Assembly: GCA_964613745.1 (NCBI GenBank)
Contig: CAZTJA010000006.1
Location: forward strand, 3,920 to 67,919
Direction: 5' to 3'
From: CAZTJA01 sp964613745
GTDB lineage: Bacteria > Desulfobacterota > Desulfomonilia > Desulfomonilales > Desulfomonilaceae
DNA: 64,000 nt
Part shown: positions 43,723-52,677 of the stretch, piece by piece
Layout: each line of letters starts with the position of its first letter
Numbering within the stretch: position 1 is the stretch's first letter
The notes under the pieces: generated by a model
The model's database searches: none
Told to the model about the DNA's origin: nothing
What the model saw: the letters and a program-made list of their open reading frames with translations, nothing else
Program-made: the position numbers and the translations under genes

Positions 43723-46071
43723 ATGATCGATCCATTCCTGGATCATTCATTATTCAGAGCCGACATTGAAGTCCAGAGAGACAACATTCGCTCTGAAGAG
43801 CCGCCTATGCACCCGGATGGCATCCATTCAGCCATGGGCACCAGTTTCCGGGGATGCGGACCGCTCGTAATTATTTTCGATTCATGCCGCAAAAACTATT
43901 CTGAATACAACAAATTTGACCTCATCCTGACCAACCGGTCCCCACTTCCGGTTCGCTTCAGTCTCAAACTTTTTCATGGGCCGGTGGTTCCTGGCGAAGA
44001 GCCGCCTCCATTTTCGGTCTCCGGCGGTACGAACATCGTGGAGCCGAATGTCGCGACAAGGCTTACTTTCCATGAGGGAGATTTCGGAACTTATGGCGGC
44101 ACCAGAAACTTTGAAGAGATTTACAGATTTCAATTCCATGTAGATTTTCCACCATGGGAGAGTTGCCGTGATGAAGTGATCCTCGACATCAAGTCATTTG
44201 AAGGCGTCCGCACGTCCACCAATGAAGGGCCAAGACTCACTGCTTGTGGGCTTTCACATGTGATGCCGTCGTACGGTGAAGTCATTCATAGAATGAGAAA
44301 GCCGCTGATCGCGACCAAAGGTCTTGAAGTTCCACCGCCTCATGCATTTCCAAAAGAATCATGCGCTTCCAATTTGTCCGGATTTGTAATGGGAGTTCAC
44401 CTGCCTGAAATTGATTGGTATGCCGATCCATTCAAGGCACTGGAATGGACCCATTTTCTGAACAGATTCCATTTCATCCGCGGCCTCGTCCTCAAGTGTT
44501 TTGAAACCGGAGATTCAGAAGCTGCAGACCGAATTGTCTATTTGATCAAGGATTGGATCATAAAAAACCCGGTTCCCTTAGACTCCGATGGGGGGGCAGG
44601 TCCGGTCTGGGAAACGCTGACAGCTGCATGGCGACTCATTGAGTGGCTACCGGCCATATCGGGCTTGTGGTCTCGTAGTAAACTTGATGAGGAAACGAAA
44701 ACTTTGTGCTTGAAATCCATTTGGGAACATGCTCAGCATTTGAAATCACATCAGGGACATCCAAATAATTGGCGAATTGTAGAATCATGCGCTCTGATTT
44801 TAGCAGGTCTTTATTTTCCCGAGTTTCAAGACTCTGATTCATGGATTGAGACAGGATCGGAACGACTCCGAGTAGAAATTGATCGACAATATTATCCTGA
44901 TGGAGTTCAGTACGAGATTTCTCCTCTTTATAATGCAATTTGTCTGGAAAACCTTTTGCGAGTTTTCGATGGGCTGAAGCATGTGGGTAAAGCTACCCCT
45001 GACTATCTTATCCAAGCCATACGAAATGGTTCTCATTACCTAACGAGCATTTCAAGGCCGGATTTTACATGGCCATCCATAAACGATTCTTCTTCGAGCA
45101 ATCAGAATTATTGCGCTCTATTGGCTTATAGTGCAGATCTAATTTCTGATCCCCAGGCCGAATGGGTCGGTTCCAGGGGGGAAAGAGGTTTGCCTCCCGA
45201 CAAGAATTTGAATGTTTTTCCGCATTCCGGTCTGGTGGTTATGCGGGAGGGATGGTTTCCGGAGGCAAATTACATGATGTTCAGGGCCGGCCCGCCGGGT
45301 GCTTTTCACATTCATCATGACAATTTGTCTCTGGAAATTTTCTCAAGAGGAAAACTTAGGTTTCCGGACCCTGGTATAAGCACGTATGCACCCGATGCTA
45401 TTTCCGAGTTTTATCGATCAGCTTACGGGCACAATATGGTTCTCGTGCAGGGTCAAGGTCCGCAGCGCAAGCGGTCCTACGATGTTACGCAAAAAAATGC
45501 ATCCGGCTTGCATCTCACTCATCATGGCCCTGGGATGCTTATGGTCTCAGGATCTTATGATGGAGAATGGGGAAGCGGGGGAGTTTCTTTCAATCACGAA
45601 AGATCAATTGCATTCATTGACGGATGCTTCTGGGTAATCAGGGATCTGCTTTTTGGAAATGACACAGCCGAAATTTCGATCTGCTGGCAGTGTGCTCCAG
45701 GCCATATTGAACATGACTTGGATTCGTGGGGTTTTTTCTTTGAAGATGTTCAAAGCCCATCAATAGGGATAATTCCCGAACTGGGAGGCGTGAGTCCTGA
45801 AATAGAAGTCTATACTGGTTGCTCTCGGCCGGCCCGGGGATGGATTTCCGTGAATGGATCGGATGTGCCCGCCACAACCATTGTGTACAATTTTAGTGCT
45901 ACGAAATGCCTGGTGGCATATTGGCTCATTCTTCCCGTGAATGGAAAATTCCCTGCTCGGAACAATGATTACGGGATAACGAGAAAAGATGGTTATGTCG
46001 AAATTCGTCTTCCAAATTTGAAATACCGGATAGATTTTGACAATCGAGAAATTTTAGCAATTGACCAGTAA
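43723..46071 (+). CDS. heparinase II/III-family protein
   Basis: 782 aa. The middle (about 225-420) is an alpha/alpha toroid as in alginate and heparin lyases (WTHFLNRFHFIRGL, HPNNWRIVESCAL, RQYYPDGVQYEISPLYNAI), the C-terminal part a beta-sandwich with GAFHIHHDNLSLEIFSRG, whose His residues match the family active site and metal region. The first 220 residues are extra beta-rich sequence. No signal peptide is seen, unusual for a polysaccharide lyase. Family members cleave uronate polymers or resemble capsule/alginate-related proteins; the substrate is unknown. Convergent with, and overlapping by 18 bp, the ankyrin gene. Confidence 0.82.
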   Translation: MIDPFLDHSLFRADIEVQRDNIRSEEPPMHPDGIHSAMGTSFRGCGPLVIIFDSCRKNYSEYNKFDLILTNRSPLPVRFSLKLFHGPVVPGEEPPPFSVSGGTNIVEPNVATRLTFHEGDFGTYGGTRNFEEIYRFQFHVDFPPWESCRDEVILDIKSFEGVRTSTNEGPRLTACGLSHVMPSYGEVIHRMRKPLIATKGLEVPPPHAFPKESCASNLSGFVMGVHLPEIDWYADPFKALEWTHFLNRFHFIRGLVLKCFETGDSEAADRIVYLIKDWIIKNPVPLDSDGGAGPVWETLTAAWRLIEWLPAISGLWSRSKLDEETKTLCLKSIWEHAQHLKSHQGHPNNWRIVESCALILAGLYFPEFQDSDSWIETGSERLRVEIDRQYYPDGVQYEISPLYNAICLENLLRVFDGLKHVGKATPDYLIQAIRNGSHYLTSISRPDFTWPSINDSSSSNQNYCALLAYSADLISDPQAEWVGSRGERGLPPDKNLNVFPHSGLVVMREGWFPEANYMMFRAGPPGAFHIHHDNLSLEIFSRGKLRFPDPGISTYAPDAISEFYRSAYGHNMVLVQGQGPQRKRSYDVTQKNASGLHLTHHGPGMLMVSGSYDGEWGSGGVSFNHERSIAFIDGCFWVIRDLLFGNDTAEISICWQCAPGHIEHDLDSWGFFFEDVQSPSIGIIPELGGVSPEIEVYTGCSRPARGWISVNGSDVPATTIVYNFSATKCLVAYWLILPVNGKFPARNNDYGITRKDGYVEIRLPNLKYRIDFDNREILAIDQ

Positions 46072-47580
46072 GTTGATGATCTCGGGTGAAGTAGTCCGCA
46101 TTGCAGCGGTTCCGCCGTTAACATCCTTTGCGCCCGCATCCGCTCCGGCTTCGAGCAGCATTCTCGCTACATCCGAATGTCCCTTGTGACATGCTTTCAT
46201 TAAGGCAGTGTTACCATACATGTTAACCGCATTCACTTCAGTACCCACATCCAGAAGCATCCTAACAGTATCAACCTGACCTTTTAGTGCTGCTTTCATC
46301 AAAGCAGTGTTGCCGAACTTATTTTTAATTTCAGTATCCGCACCTTGAGAAATGAGCAGTCGAATGATGTCGGACTCCCCTTTATCAATCGCTTTCATGA
46401 GACAGGTGTCTCCCTCCGGATTGACTACGTTGGGGTCAGCACCCGATTTCAGGAGTATTCGGACAATTTCGGACTTCCCTTCGTTCACTGCGAGTAGTAG
46501 GGGTGAGTTTCCGTTGATGTTCTTCGTGTTTGTATCACAGCCCAATTCAGCCAAGAAGGATATCATATTGGGGTGATTACCTGATACCGCCAGGAAAACA
46601 GCGCTATTACCGGAATCGTTCACCATCCTTTTGTCCGCACCATTAACTAAAAGGAATTCGGCAGATTCTATTCGGCCCGAATAGGCTGCAAGGAGAAAAG
46701 CAGTATTTCCAAATCTTTCTTTTTCGTTAACGTCAATTCCGTGTCGAAGAACTCGGCCCATTGTTTCCAAATCACCCTTACGTGATGCTTTGAATAAAGT
46801 TTTTACTAACGACGACTTTTGGTTTTGCTCCAGTTTTGGTTCGGGTGGCTGCTTACCATGTAGTACTGCTGATTCCTTCGGTGGGTTCGGGACGGGTGAA
46901 AATCCGGAAATCCCTTTTTTGGCGCCGTTACCTCCGTTTGTCTCCATATGAGCCCCTCGGGCGAGCAGAATCCGGGAGACGTTCACAAACCCCTTGCCGG
47001 CGGCGATATTCAGAGCGGTGCGACCGCTGCCGTCAACGGCATTGATTTTAGCACCATGATCGAGCAATAAAGCCACTATAAGCTCATGGCCGTTTTCAGA
47101 TGCAATAATAAGAGGTAAATTTCCGAAATTTGGGGTATTTGGGTCCGAGCCGGAACGCAACAAGTCTTTCACCGTGTCGTAATTACCCTGAGCACAAGCA
47201 TTGTGCAAGTCACATCTTGATTTGCCGGAAGAAATATCAGCGTCTTGGAATGCAACATTTTGATCTATTTCGAGGGTTTTTAAGAGTTCGTTGTTGGGAT
47301 CAGCACAGAAGGGGCAATCAGCTACGTCATGGGGAATTGTTTGTCCGCAGGAGATGCACTTCACGATGTCATCAGGACTGTCGAGTGCCCTAAAGAGATC
47401 ACTATCGGACAATGCCGTTCGTTCGTAAAACTCTATTGGAGTTATGAATCCTGCATCCAGAAGCTTTCGTAATACAAACTGAAGACCTTCGGATGTAAGT
47501 TTATACTTCGACATAAGTGCTGTATCGAACATTCCGGCACGAACATCCGTAGCTACATCTCCCGCCCTGATCTTAGCCAT
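46054..47580 (-). CDS. KY-module / zinc-ribbon / ankyrin-repeat protein
   Basis: 508 aa in three parts. (1) KY module (about 6-66): ATDVRAGMFDTALMSKYKLTS, LLDAGFITPIEF and ALSDSDLFRAL, matching the proteins at 21.9 and 29.0 kb. (2) Zinc ribbon with two CxxC knuckles (C75/C78 and C89/C92). (3) About ten ankyrin repeats of 33 residues (about 124-505), for example GNTALMKAALKGQVDTVRMLLD; a polar insert near 215-260 splits them. No signal or membrane segment, so cytoplasmic. It probably acts as a protein-interaction adaptor. The ATG at 47580 has only a weak SD. Confidence 0.85.
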   Translation of the reverse strand: MAKIRAGDVATDVRAGMFDTALMSKYKLTSEGLQFVLRKLLDAGFITPIEFYERTALSDSDLFRALDSPDDIVKCISCGQTIPHDVADCPFCADPNNELLKTLEIDQNVAFQDADISSGKSRCDLHNACAQGNYDTVKDLLRSGSDPNTPNFGNLPLIIASENGHELIVALLLDHGAKINAVDGSGRTALNIAAGKGFVNVSRILLARGAHMETNGGNGAKKGISGFSPVPNPPKESAVLHGKQPPEPKLEQNQKSSLVKTLFKASRKGDLETMGRVLRHGIDVNEKERFGNTAFLLAAYSGRIESAEFLLVNGADKRMVNDSGNSAVFLAVSGNHPNMISFLAELGCDTNTKNINGNSPLLLAVNEGKSEIVRILLKSGADPNVVNPEGDTCLMKAIDKGESDIIRLLISQGADTEIKNKFGNTALMKAALKGQVDTVRMLLDVGTEVNAVNMYGNTALMKACHKGHSDVARMLLEAGADAGAKDVNGGTAAMRTTSPEIINLLVNC

Positions 47581-47763
47581 GACACAGCCCTGATTTTGAA
47601 GTTAAGGGTTGATGGAAATCGAAGTCAGATGAATCTATTTTTACACAATTTTAAAAATTTTACACAAGAAAATAACAAAAGATGTCATTTTTACATCATA
47701 TGCGATCCAGCAGAATTAAGTAGAAATCTTGTCGCGTGAATCAGAGGCGGCATCGTGGCTGAG

Positions 47764-48741
47764 TTATTCTTTTGAACTTAAAATAATTCCTCGAACCGAT
47801 GCCTTTATCTCTGCAGCAAGTGCCCCAGAAGACATATTGGAACGAGCGATTTCTTTGACTCTATTTCCGGTCTGAGTATTGTAGAGCTCAACTTTGTAAG
47901 AATAAGATTCGTCTTTCCCGTCAATCGAGATAATAGCTGCATAAGCAACATTCAGTTTTTTGTCGAGGTCGGTCAGGAGCTGTCTCGTATTCCCGATATT
48001 TACGTCCTTGGATTTGATCGCAGCACTAACGGCAGCCGGGGTAACGAAATGGAATCTCTCGTTCATGTCCATGTCCGGTGCAAGAGCCTGATAAATTGAG
48101 TCAACATTCTTCTGGGACAATTTTTCATCCGATTTGGGAAAAATCACAATAAACGCCGCCTTCTCTTGAATTGTCTTGGGACGCATCATGCCTTCCCAAT
48201 TGACTGAACTGAACCCTATTCCCAGTTGGCCTGATTCATCTTGCGGAAGCATAAAAACAACGACCAGTAAAACCGCTATGGCGGTTCCTATTGCAATAGA
48301 GGGCAGTCTAAAGAAATTAGAGATCCGATCAAAAATAGTAATTGTGGGTTCTAAATCTCTTTCAGGCGTAGCCTTGCGATGGCGACCGGTAACTTGTTTA
48401 AGCAAATGAGAGGGAATTTTCTCCTGAAACGAGGCCCTCATTTCCGAGAATTCAGATCTGCACGGATCACAAATATTTATATGTTTTGCAACCATGCTGT
48501 TCGGATCTTCACCGGAGATGATGTGCTCGTAAATTTGCCACGGCTCAGGACAAAAAGCTTGCTTATTGCTCCGCAGTAAATCGATCATAGAAGACAATGA
48601 TTTCATGTCCTTTGTGCATTCGGAGCACTCAGCCAAATGCTTTTCAACATCAGCTCGTTTTTGAGGATCAAGCCGATTCTCCAAATAGGGCAGAAAATCT
48701 TCGTCCGGATGTTCGTTATATGTAGGTGGATTCGATTTCAA
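47764..48741 (-). CDS. zinc-finger anti-sigma factor, membrane-anchored
   Basis: 325 aa. Two zf-HC2-like modules: HLAECSECTKDM (about 34-45) and HINICDPCRSEF (about 90-101), the latter a second copy. One membrane helix follows (about 148-168, IAIGTAIAVLLVVVFMLP), then a periplasmic domain of about 150 residues with GFSSVNWEGMMRPKT and a beta-rich IISIDGKDESYSYKVELYNTQTG region. It should bind the ECF sigma factor whose gene overlaps it by 3 nt and release it on an envelope signal. TTG start at 48741 with AAGGA upstream. Confidence 0.82.
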   Translation of the reverse strand: MKSNPPTYNEHPDEDFLPYLENRLDPQKRADVEKHLAECSECTKDMKSLSSMIDLLRSNKQAFCPEPWQIYEHIISGEDPNSMVAKHINICDPCRSEFSEMRASFQEKIPSHLLKQVTGRHRKATPERDLEPTITIFDRISNFFRLPSIAIGTAIAVLLVVVFMLPQDESGQLGIGFSSVNWEGMMRPKTIQEKAAFIVIFPKSDEKLSQKNVDSIYQALAPDMDMNERFHFVTPAAVSAAIKSKDVNIGNTRQLLTDLDKKLNVAYAAIISIDGKDESYSYKVELYNTQTGNRVKEIARSNMSSGALAAEIKASVRGIILSSKE

Positions 48742-49388
48742 GGTCTCATTCCTTTTCGTTCCGAACTCAAGAAAATGAGCTTTAATTTTTCAATGCATCT
48801 TCTCGTTTGAACGGTTAACGTGTTTTCAGCTGTTCCATATATCTCCGAAATCTCACCATAAGATAAATCTTTGTAGAACCTCATGGTGAGTAATTCGCGG
48901 CACTTGCCATCCAGTTTCAATAATGCATCATTCAGCCGTCCTGCGGCCTCGGCTTTTTCAAATTGGACATCCGGAAGATCGAGATCGGCCGGCAGGATCA
49001 ATGTCGTATCATCGCTTCCGTCGTGATGTTCTACACTTCGTGTTTCTGCTGCTCGCTTTGCGGCTTTGGACTTCCGGAATTCATCGATGAGGGCACGTTC
49101 CGTTATCATGCAAACAAAATGTGCCAAGGAACTCTCGGTGGTGTAACTGCCGAGGGCTCCTGCAAGAGCCACAAAAGCCGTCTGCGTCAAATCCTGGGAA
49201 TCATGCGATGTAAATCCTATCTGCCGTTTGACTACACTTCGTATGAGTCCTATGAATCTTGAATAAAATTCCTGCCATGCTTCTTCCGAACCGGTGAGGC
49301 ACTTTCGAACTAATGCAAGATCTTGATTGCGATCATTTTGAACCATTTGCCGATAGCTCCCGGGCGATGGTAAACTGTGCTCCGGCAC
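48738..49388 (-). CDS. ECF-family RNA polymerase sigma factor
   Basis: 216 aa (GTG at 49388; an ATG at 49346 with GGAG 10 nt upstream is an alternative). Region 2: EEAWQEFYSRFIGLIRSVVKRQIG and DSQDLTQTAFVALAGAL; region 4: LDGKCRELLTMRFYKDLSYGEISEIYG split by a turn, then TVQTRRCIEKLK, the DNA-binding helix. A long linker (about 105-140) separates them. It is followed, with overlapping TTGA, by its probable anti-sigma gene. Target promoters cannot be assigned; the small Cys-rich gene upstream on the same strand is separate, about 400 bp away. Confidence 0.87.
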   Translation of the reverse strand: MPEHSLPSPGSYRQMVQNDRNQDLALVRKCLTGSEEAWQEFYSRFIGLIRSVVKRQIGFTSHDSQDLTQTAFVALAGALGSYTTESSLAHFVCMITERALIDEFRKSKAAKRAAETRSVEHHDGSDDTTLILPADLDLPDVQFEKAEAAGRLNDALLKLDGKCRELLTMRFYKDLSYGEISEIYGTAENTLTVQTRRCIEKLKLIFLSSERKGMRP

Positions 49389-49529
49389 TGATGCTCATAA
49401 TAGCACCACTTGTTCACAATCCATATCGTACCCGGTCCGGAAACTCAATCGGCCCTTTAAAAAACATGATCCAGCACGGTTCATTGATGATCTTCATCCG
49501 AGTTGTGCCATTTTCCGATGATCTTTTCA

Positions 49530-49554
49530 GGAGACCGGCCTGAAACCGGTCTCC
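49530..49554 (-). terminator. hairpin downstream of the Cys-rich gene
   Basis: GGAGACCGG (49530-49538) and CCGGTCTCC (49546-49554), a perfect 9-bp stem with a 7-nt loop, 10 bp past the stop codon. No T-run follows on the minus strand, so termination is uncertain; it may stabilise the 3' end of the mRNA. Confidence 0.45.
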
Positions 49555-49564
49555 CCTTTGAACG

Positions 49565-49786
49565 CTACTTACAGTCTTTGCAGTCTTTCACGACTTTGCC
49601 GCCCTCTTTGGCGCAATCAGCTTCGGTTGCAGCTTTGTTGCATTTGCCTTTTATACAGCAGTTGATCCCGGGCTTCTCAAGAGTGCCTTTGGTTGCAGCT
49701 GGTTCGTCGGCAGCAAATGCCGGAAGTGCAAAAAAGGCGAAAGCACTTAGGGTCAGCAAAGCCATAATTTTTCTCATCGAGAGCAT
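49565..49786 (-). CDS. small exported Cys-rich protein
   Basis: 73 aa: signal peptide (about 1-25, KIMALLTLSAFAFFALPAFA) and a mature part of about 47 residues with six Cys, including NCCIKGKC and a C-terminal DCKDC, spaced as for disulfides or metal binding. Not recognised; small Cys-rich secreted proteins of this shape occur in several anaerobes without known role. A strong SD (AAGGAG) precedes the ATG. The 5' leader contains two hairpins (49808-49824 and 49830-49860) that could be regulatory. Confidence 0.7.
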   Translation of the reverse strand: MLSMRKIMALLTLSAFAFFALPAFAADEPAATKGTLEKPGINCCIKGKCNKAATEADCAKEGGKVVKDCKDCK

Positions 49787-49993
49787 CTCCTTAAGATGTC
49801 AAATTCACGGCAACAGAATTGCCGTTTTAATTATCCCGACTCTTATTTTCGTCGGATAATCAGACTATTCGGAGGTGCATCGAAAAGGTGACAAACAGAA
49901 TGGCGTGTTCTTTGGGAGTAGAAAAACGGCAGAATAGTGCGCATATATACAGGGCCATGACATCGGCCCGCAGAAGTGTGTTGGCCCATTCAA

Positions 49994-51643
49994 TTAGGAG
50001 AAGAACAAGTTTCCTCTATTGAGGATACACTTGGGATCGAGAATGCCCTTGATTCGTCTCAGCTGATCAACACCGTTCTCTCCAATCATTTTCTTGAAAG
50101 CTTCCCTCTTAAGCTTGCCGATTCCATGCTCACCGGAAATATTGCCGCCCAGGCTTATCACTTCAGATGCCAGATCCTCAACAATCTTGAAGTAAGCAAT
50201 CTGCTCTCGAGAATTACGGGCCAAAATATTTGCATGCAGGTGGGCATTGCCGATGTGCCCAAAAACAAAAGAATTTCCTTTGGGAAGGTTTTTCTTGTAC
50301 AAGCCGAGTAATTCGCCCAGGTGTTCAAAAGGTACTGAAAAATCGGTGCCGATCTTGACCATGCCGGGCTCTATCATTTCATTGAGCATTTCAGGAATCC
50401 GAGCACGTTCGGATTTCATGTTTCTGAGACTTCTTGCATCCACTGCAACTTCGGTGTGAATTTTCGAATGGAACTGCTCCGAGATTTCTTCGAGAAACGT
50501 ATACCATCCATGAAGAGAAGCTTCCCGGATTTCTTCTGTAGGATATTCTTGTTCAATATAGAGCGAACCATAATGATTATGAATGCCATGACTTGGTCTG
50601 ACCAGTTTCAGGCATTCTGAATCCAGCCATTCCATGCAGCTGGGGTGGACAAATCCTCTTTTCGGAACCGCTTTTTCGTAGGTGCTACCAAGAGATGCTG
50701 GGGCCTCATGGTGCAGTTTGTATTCATACGTGAGAGTCCGGAGTTCATGAAAAAGATGGATTGCCTGATCTTCTCTACAAATGTGAATGAATAATGCGAA
50801 AAAGGGACTTCTGGACGGAATGAGCCGAGTGGTAACTTCAGTTATGACCCCGAAAATACCCTCAGTTCCCACGAAAAGGTCTATAACGTCAAAAGGAGCT
50901 TCGAACGAAACGGCAAGAGATCCTTTGCATCGAGACCAATCTTTGCTAAAAAATGTAGGTATCGGTAATTTCACCCACGCAATATGACCCTCGTTATCAA
51001 GAACCGGAAAGTCCAAACTGTGATTGGCCGCTACATACCGGCCTCTGTTGATTAGGAGAGAGTTCCCCGTCGGCAGCACTATTTTCAATTGTTGGATGTA
51101 GTCACGAGTTGGTCCGTAAAGAAAACCAATTGCTCCGGATGCATTTGTTGCAACAGTTCCCCCGACTGTGGCTATGCGTTCTGAAGTAGGATCCGGCGGA
51201 TAAAAGAGTCCAAGAGAACGCAACGCATCCTTATAGTTGCTCAAAGTGGTGCCCGGTCCCACTGTTTCTGGATTTTCCATGGAGATCGAATTCAGTGGAC
51301 ACACGTCAAGAACCGCCCCGTTCATAGGGACTGAAGCTCCGGTTACCGAACTTCTTGCGGCTGAGACAGTGATGGGCACTGAGAAAAGATTTGCCGCTTG
51401 AAGTGCTGTAACAACCTGGTCGTGATTCCGGGCTCGAATCAGAACCGAGGCATACCCTTTGAACTTGGATTCATCCTGCAAGTGATCGTTGAAACCAGTT
51501 CGAAGGACTGCAAGGTTGTGTCTGCCGCAATATGAACAGAATCCATCAATGTCAGCCATTTTGGGACTATACACTACGATATCGAGGAATCCATAGTCCC
51601 ACGGACGCACCAATACACTTGACCATAAGTGAAAATGCATCAC
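49994..51643 (-). CDS. FAD-linked oxidase/dehydrogenase (GlcD-like)
   Basis: 549 aa flavoprotein of the vanillyl-alcohol-oxidase fold: FAD-binding half (about 60-240) with PITVSAARSSVTGAS, GGTVATNASGAIGFLYGPTRDY; C-terminal oxidase half ending GGNISGEHGIGKLKREAF, the glycolate/D-lactate dehydrogenase signature, near HIGNAHLHANI. Typical members oxidise D-2-hydroxy acids to oxoacids with quinone or electron-transfer partners. An iron-sulfur partner (GlcF-like) is not adjacent. The GTG at 51643 is followed by ATG 51640; the ATG at 51559 is also possible. Stand-alone gene. Confidence 0.87.
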   Translation of the reverse strand: MMHFHLWSSVLVRPWDYGFLDIVVYSPKMADIDGFCSYCGRHNLAVLRTGFNDHLQDESKFKGYASVLIRARNHDQVVTALQAANLFSVPITVSAARSSVTGASVPMNGAVLDVCPLNSISMENPETVGPGTTLSNYKDALRSLGLFYPPDPTSERIATVGGTVATNASGAIGFLYGPTRDYIQQLKIVLPTGNSLLINRGRYVAANHSLDFPVLDNEGHIAWVKLPIPTFFSKDWSRCKGSLAVSFEAPFDVIDLFVGTEGIFGVITEVTTRLIPSRSPFFALFIHICREDQAIHLFHELRTLTYEYKLHHEAPASLGSTYEKAVPKRGFVHPSCMEWLDSECLKLVRPSHGIHNHYGSLYIEQEYPTEEIREASLHGWYTFLEEISEQFHSKIHTEVAVDARSLRNMKSERARIPEMLNEMIEPGMVKIGTDFSVPFEHLGELLGLYKKNLPKGNSFVFGHIGNAHLHANILARNSREQIAYFKIVEDLASEVISLGGNISGEHGIGKLKREAFKKMIGENGVDQLRRIKGILDPKCILNRGNLFFS

Positions 51644-51684
51644 CCATGCAGCTGACTATCTCCCCTACCGAAATTTTGAAATAG

Positions 51685-51969
51685 TTATTTCTTGCCTTTG
51701 ACAGTCTCTTTCAAAGCTTTTGAAGGATAAAAACGGGGCAACTTCATTCCGGGAATAGTCATATCCTTTAGAGTTCTCGGGTTAACACCCCTCCTGGGAT
51801 TCATCTCAATTACTCTGAATGTTCCTAGAGCGGAAATTCTGATTTTTCCCTCTTTTTCTTTCAAAGAAGTGTGGATGGTGTTTACGAAAGTATCTAGAAC
51901 GACTGATGCTTTTTTCTTGGTGATTTCAGCTTTTTCCGAAATCAAAGTCACGATTTCAGGTTTCGTCAT
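51685..51969 (-). CDS. HU/IHF-family nucleoid protein
   Basis: 94 aa from the ATG at 51969, which follows AAGGAGGG at 6 nt; an upstream in-frame start at 51999 lacks support. N-terminal helices TKPEIVTLISEKAEITKKKASVVLDTF split by turns, then the beta-arm FRVIEMNPRRGVNPRT with the RxGxNPxT-type motif of the DNA-binding arm, and FYPSKALKETV. HU and IHF cannot be told apart reliably by eye; it lacks an adjacent partner. Confidence 0.9.
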   Translation of the reverse strand: MTKPEIVTLISEKAEITKKKASVVLDTFVNTIHTSLKEKEGKIRISALGTFRVIEMNPRRGVNPRTLKDMTIPGMKLPRFYPSKALKETVKGKK

Positions 51970-52005
51970 AGTAACCCTCCTTGGCAGGTCTCGCTGCAAA
52001 TTTTG

Positions 52006-52034
52006 ATATAAATGTGGAGACTAATCTCCGACAA
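52006..52034 (-). promoter_or_regulatory. promoter of the HU/IHF gene with an operator-like palindrome
   Basis: On the minus strand, TTGTCG (52034-52029), 17 bp, TTATAT (52011-52006), about 37 bp before the start codon. The spacer contains the inverted repeat GGAGA-TTAG-TCTCC (52016-52029), and CCGAC-AA-GTCGG (52028-52039) overlaps the -35 box. Such placement suggests repressor binding. Confidence 0.6.
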
Positions 52035-52677
52035 GTCGGTCGATCGTGAGGTTTTTGGGTGACTCCCCCTCCCCCTATATACGGATCTCAAAGGATAAGT
52101 TCGTGATGTCTGGAAAGTGAATTGACATACGATTGTAAAAACATCCGTCCCGGAATGCAATGCAAAATATCTGCCTCAAAGCCAAAAGTACTTAATTGTG
52201 CACATGAAGCTTCGCTGATTTATGCCTAGTCTTGTATCTCTGATCTTCTACCGTCATGCGTGTGGTATAATTCCATATGTTTTTCTGAACTGCGGCAGGA
52301 GCGATATTGTCAAACCACAGTTTGGTGAAGCATTGGCATTACTATTGCTTGTTTCTCTATTTCGTATAAAGATTGGACGATATCGTAAAGTAACTTGACA
52401 TAAGAAATCGTTAGCTTTTAACCTCTTTTCTCATCTAAACGTGAGTAAGCGCGCTGCACATTCGAGAGCTGAGCCGTGTTTCTCTAACGCGCTTTCGTCT
52501 ATTGCATGAAAAAACCTGGGGTGGTATATCGTTTGTGCCCGGAAGCAGGAAATCCGTCAGGTACACACTACTCCGGCTAGCCAATCATAAAAATTTTGCC
52601 GAAAGACTAAATTGCAAAGTGCGCTGAGCATTATCAACTACCGCTGATCTTAAACCTTGTACGAATTGAGGAAGTAA
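52035..52677. other. 643-bp gene-free region before murA
   Basis: No coding frame or RNA gene recognised. TTGACA occurs at 52122-52127 and 52395-52400, but neither has a good -10 box at the right distance. The murA promoter should lie here. Confidence 0.5.

Noticed and set aside
47638..47697. Repeats TTTTACACAA (two copies) and the GATGT/ACATC inverted repeat before the ankyrin gene
   Set aside because: Short and AT-rich; probably a promoter region, not a CRISPR or mobile-element end.
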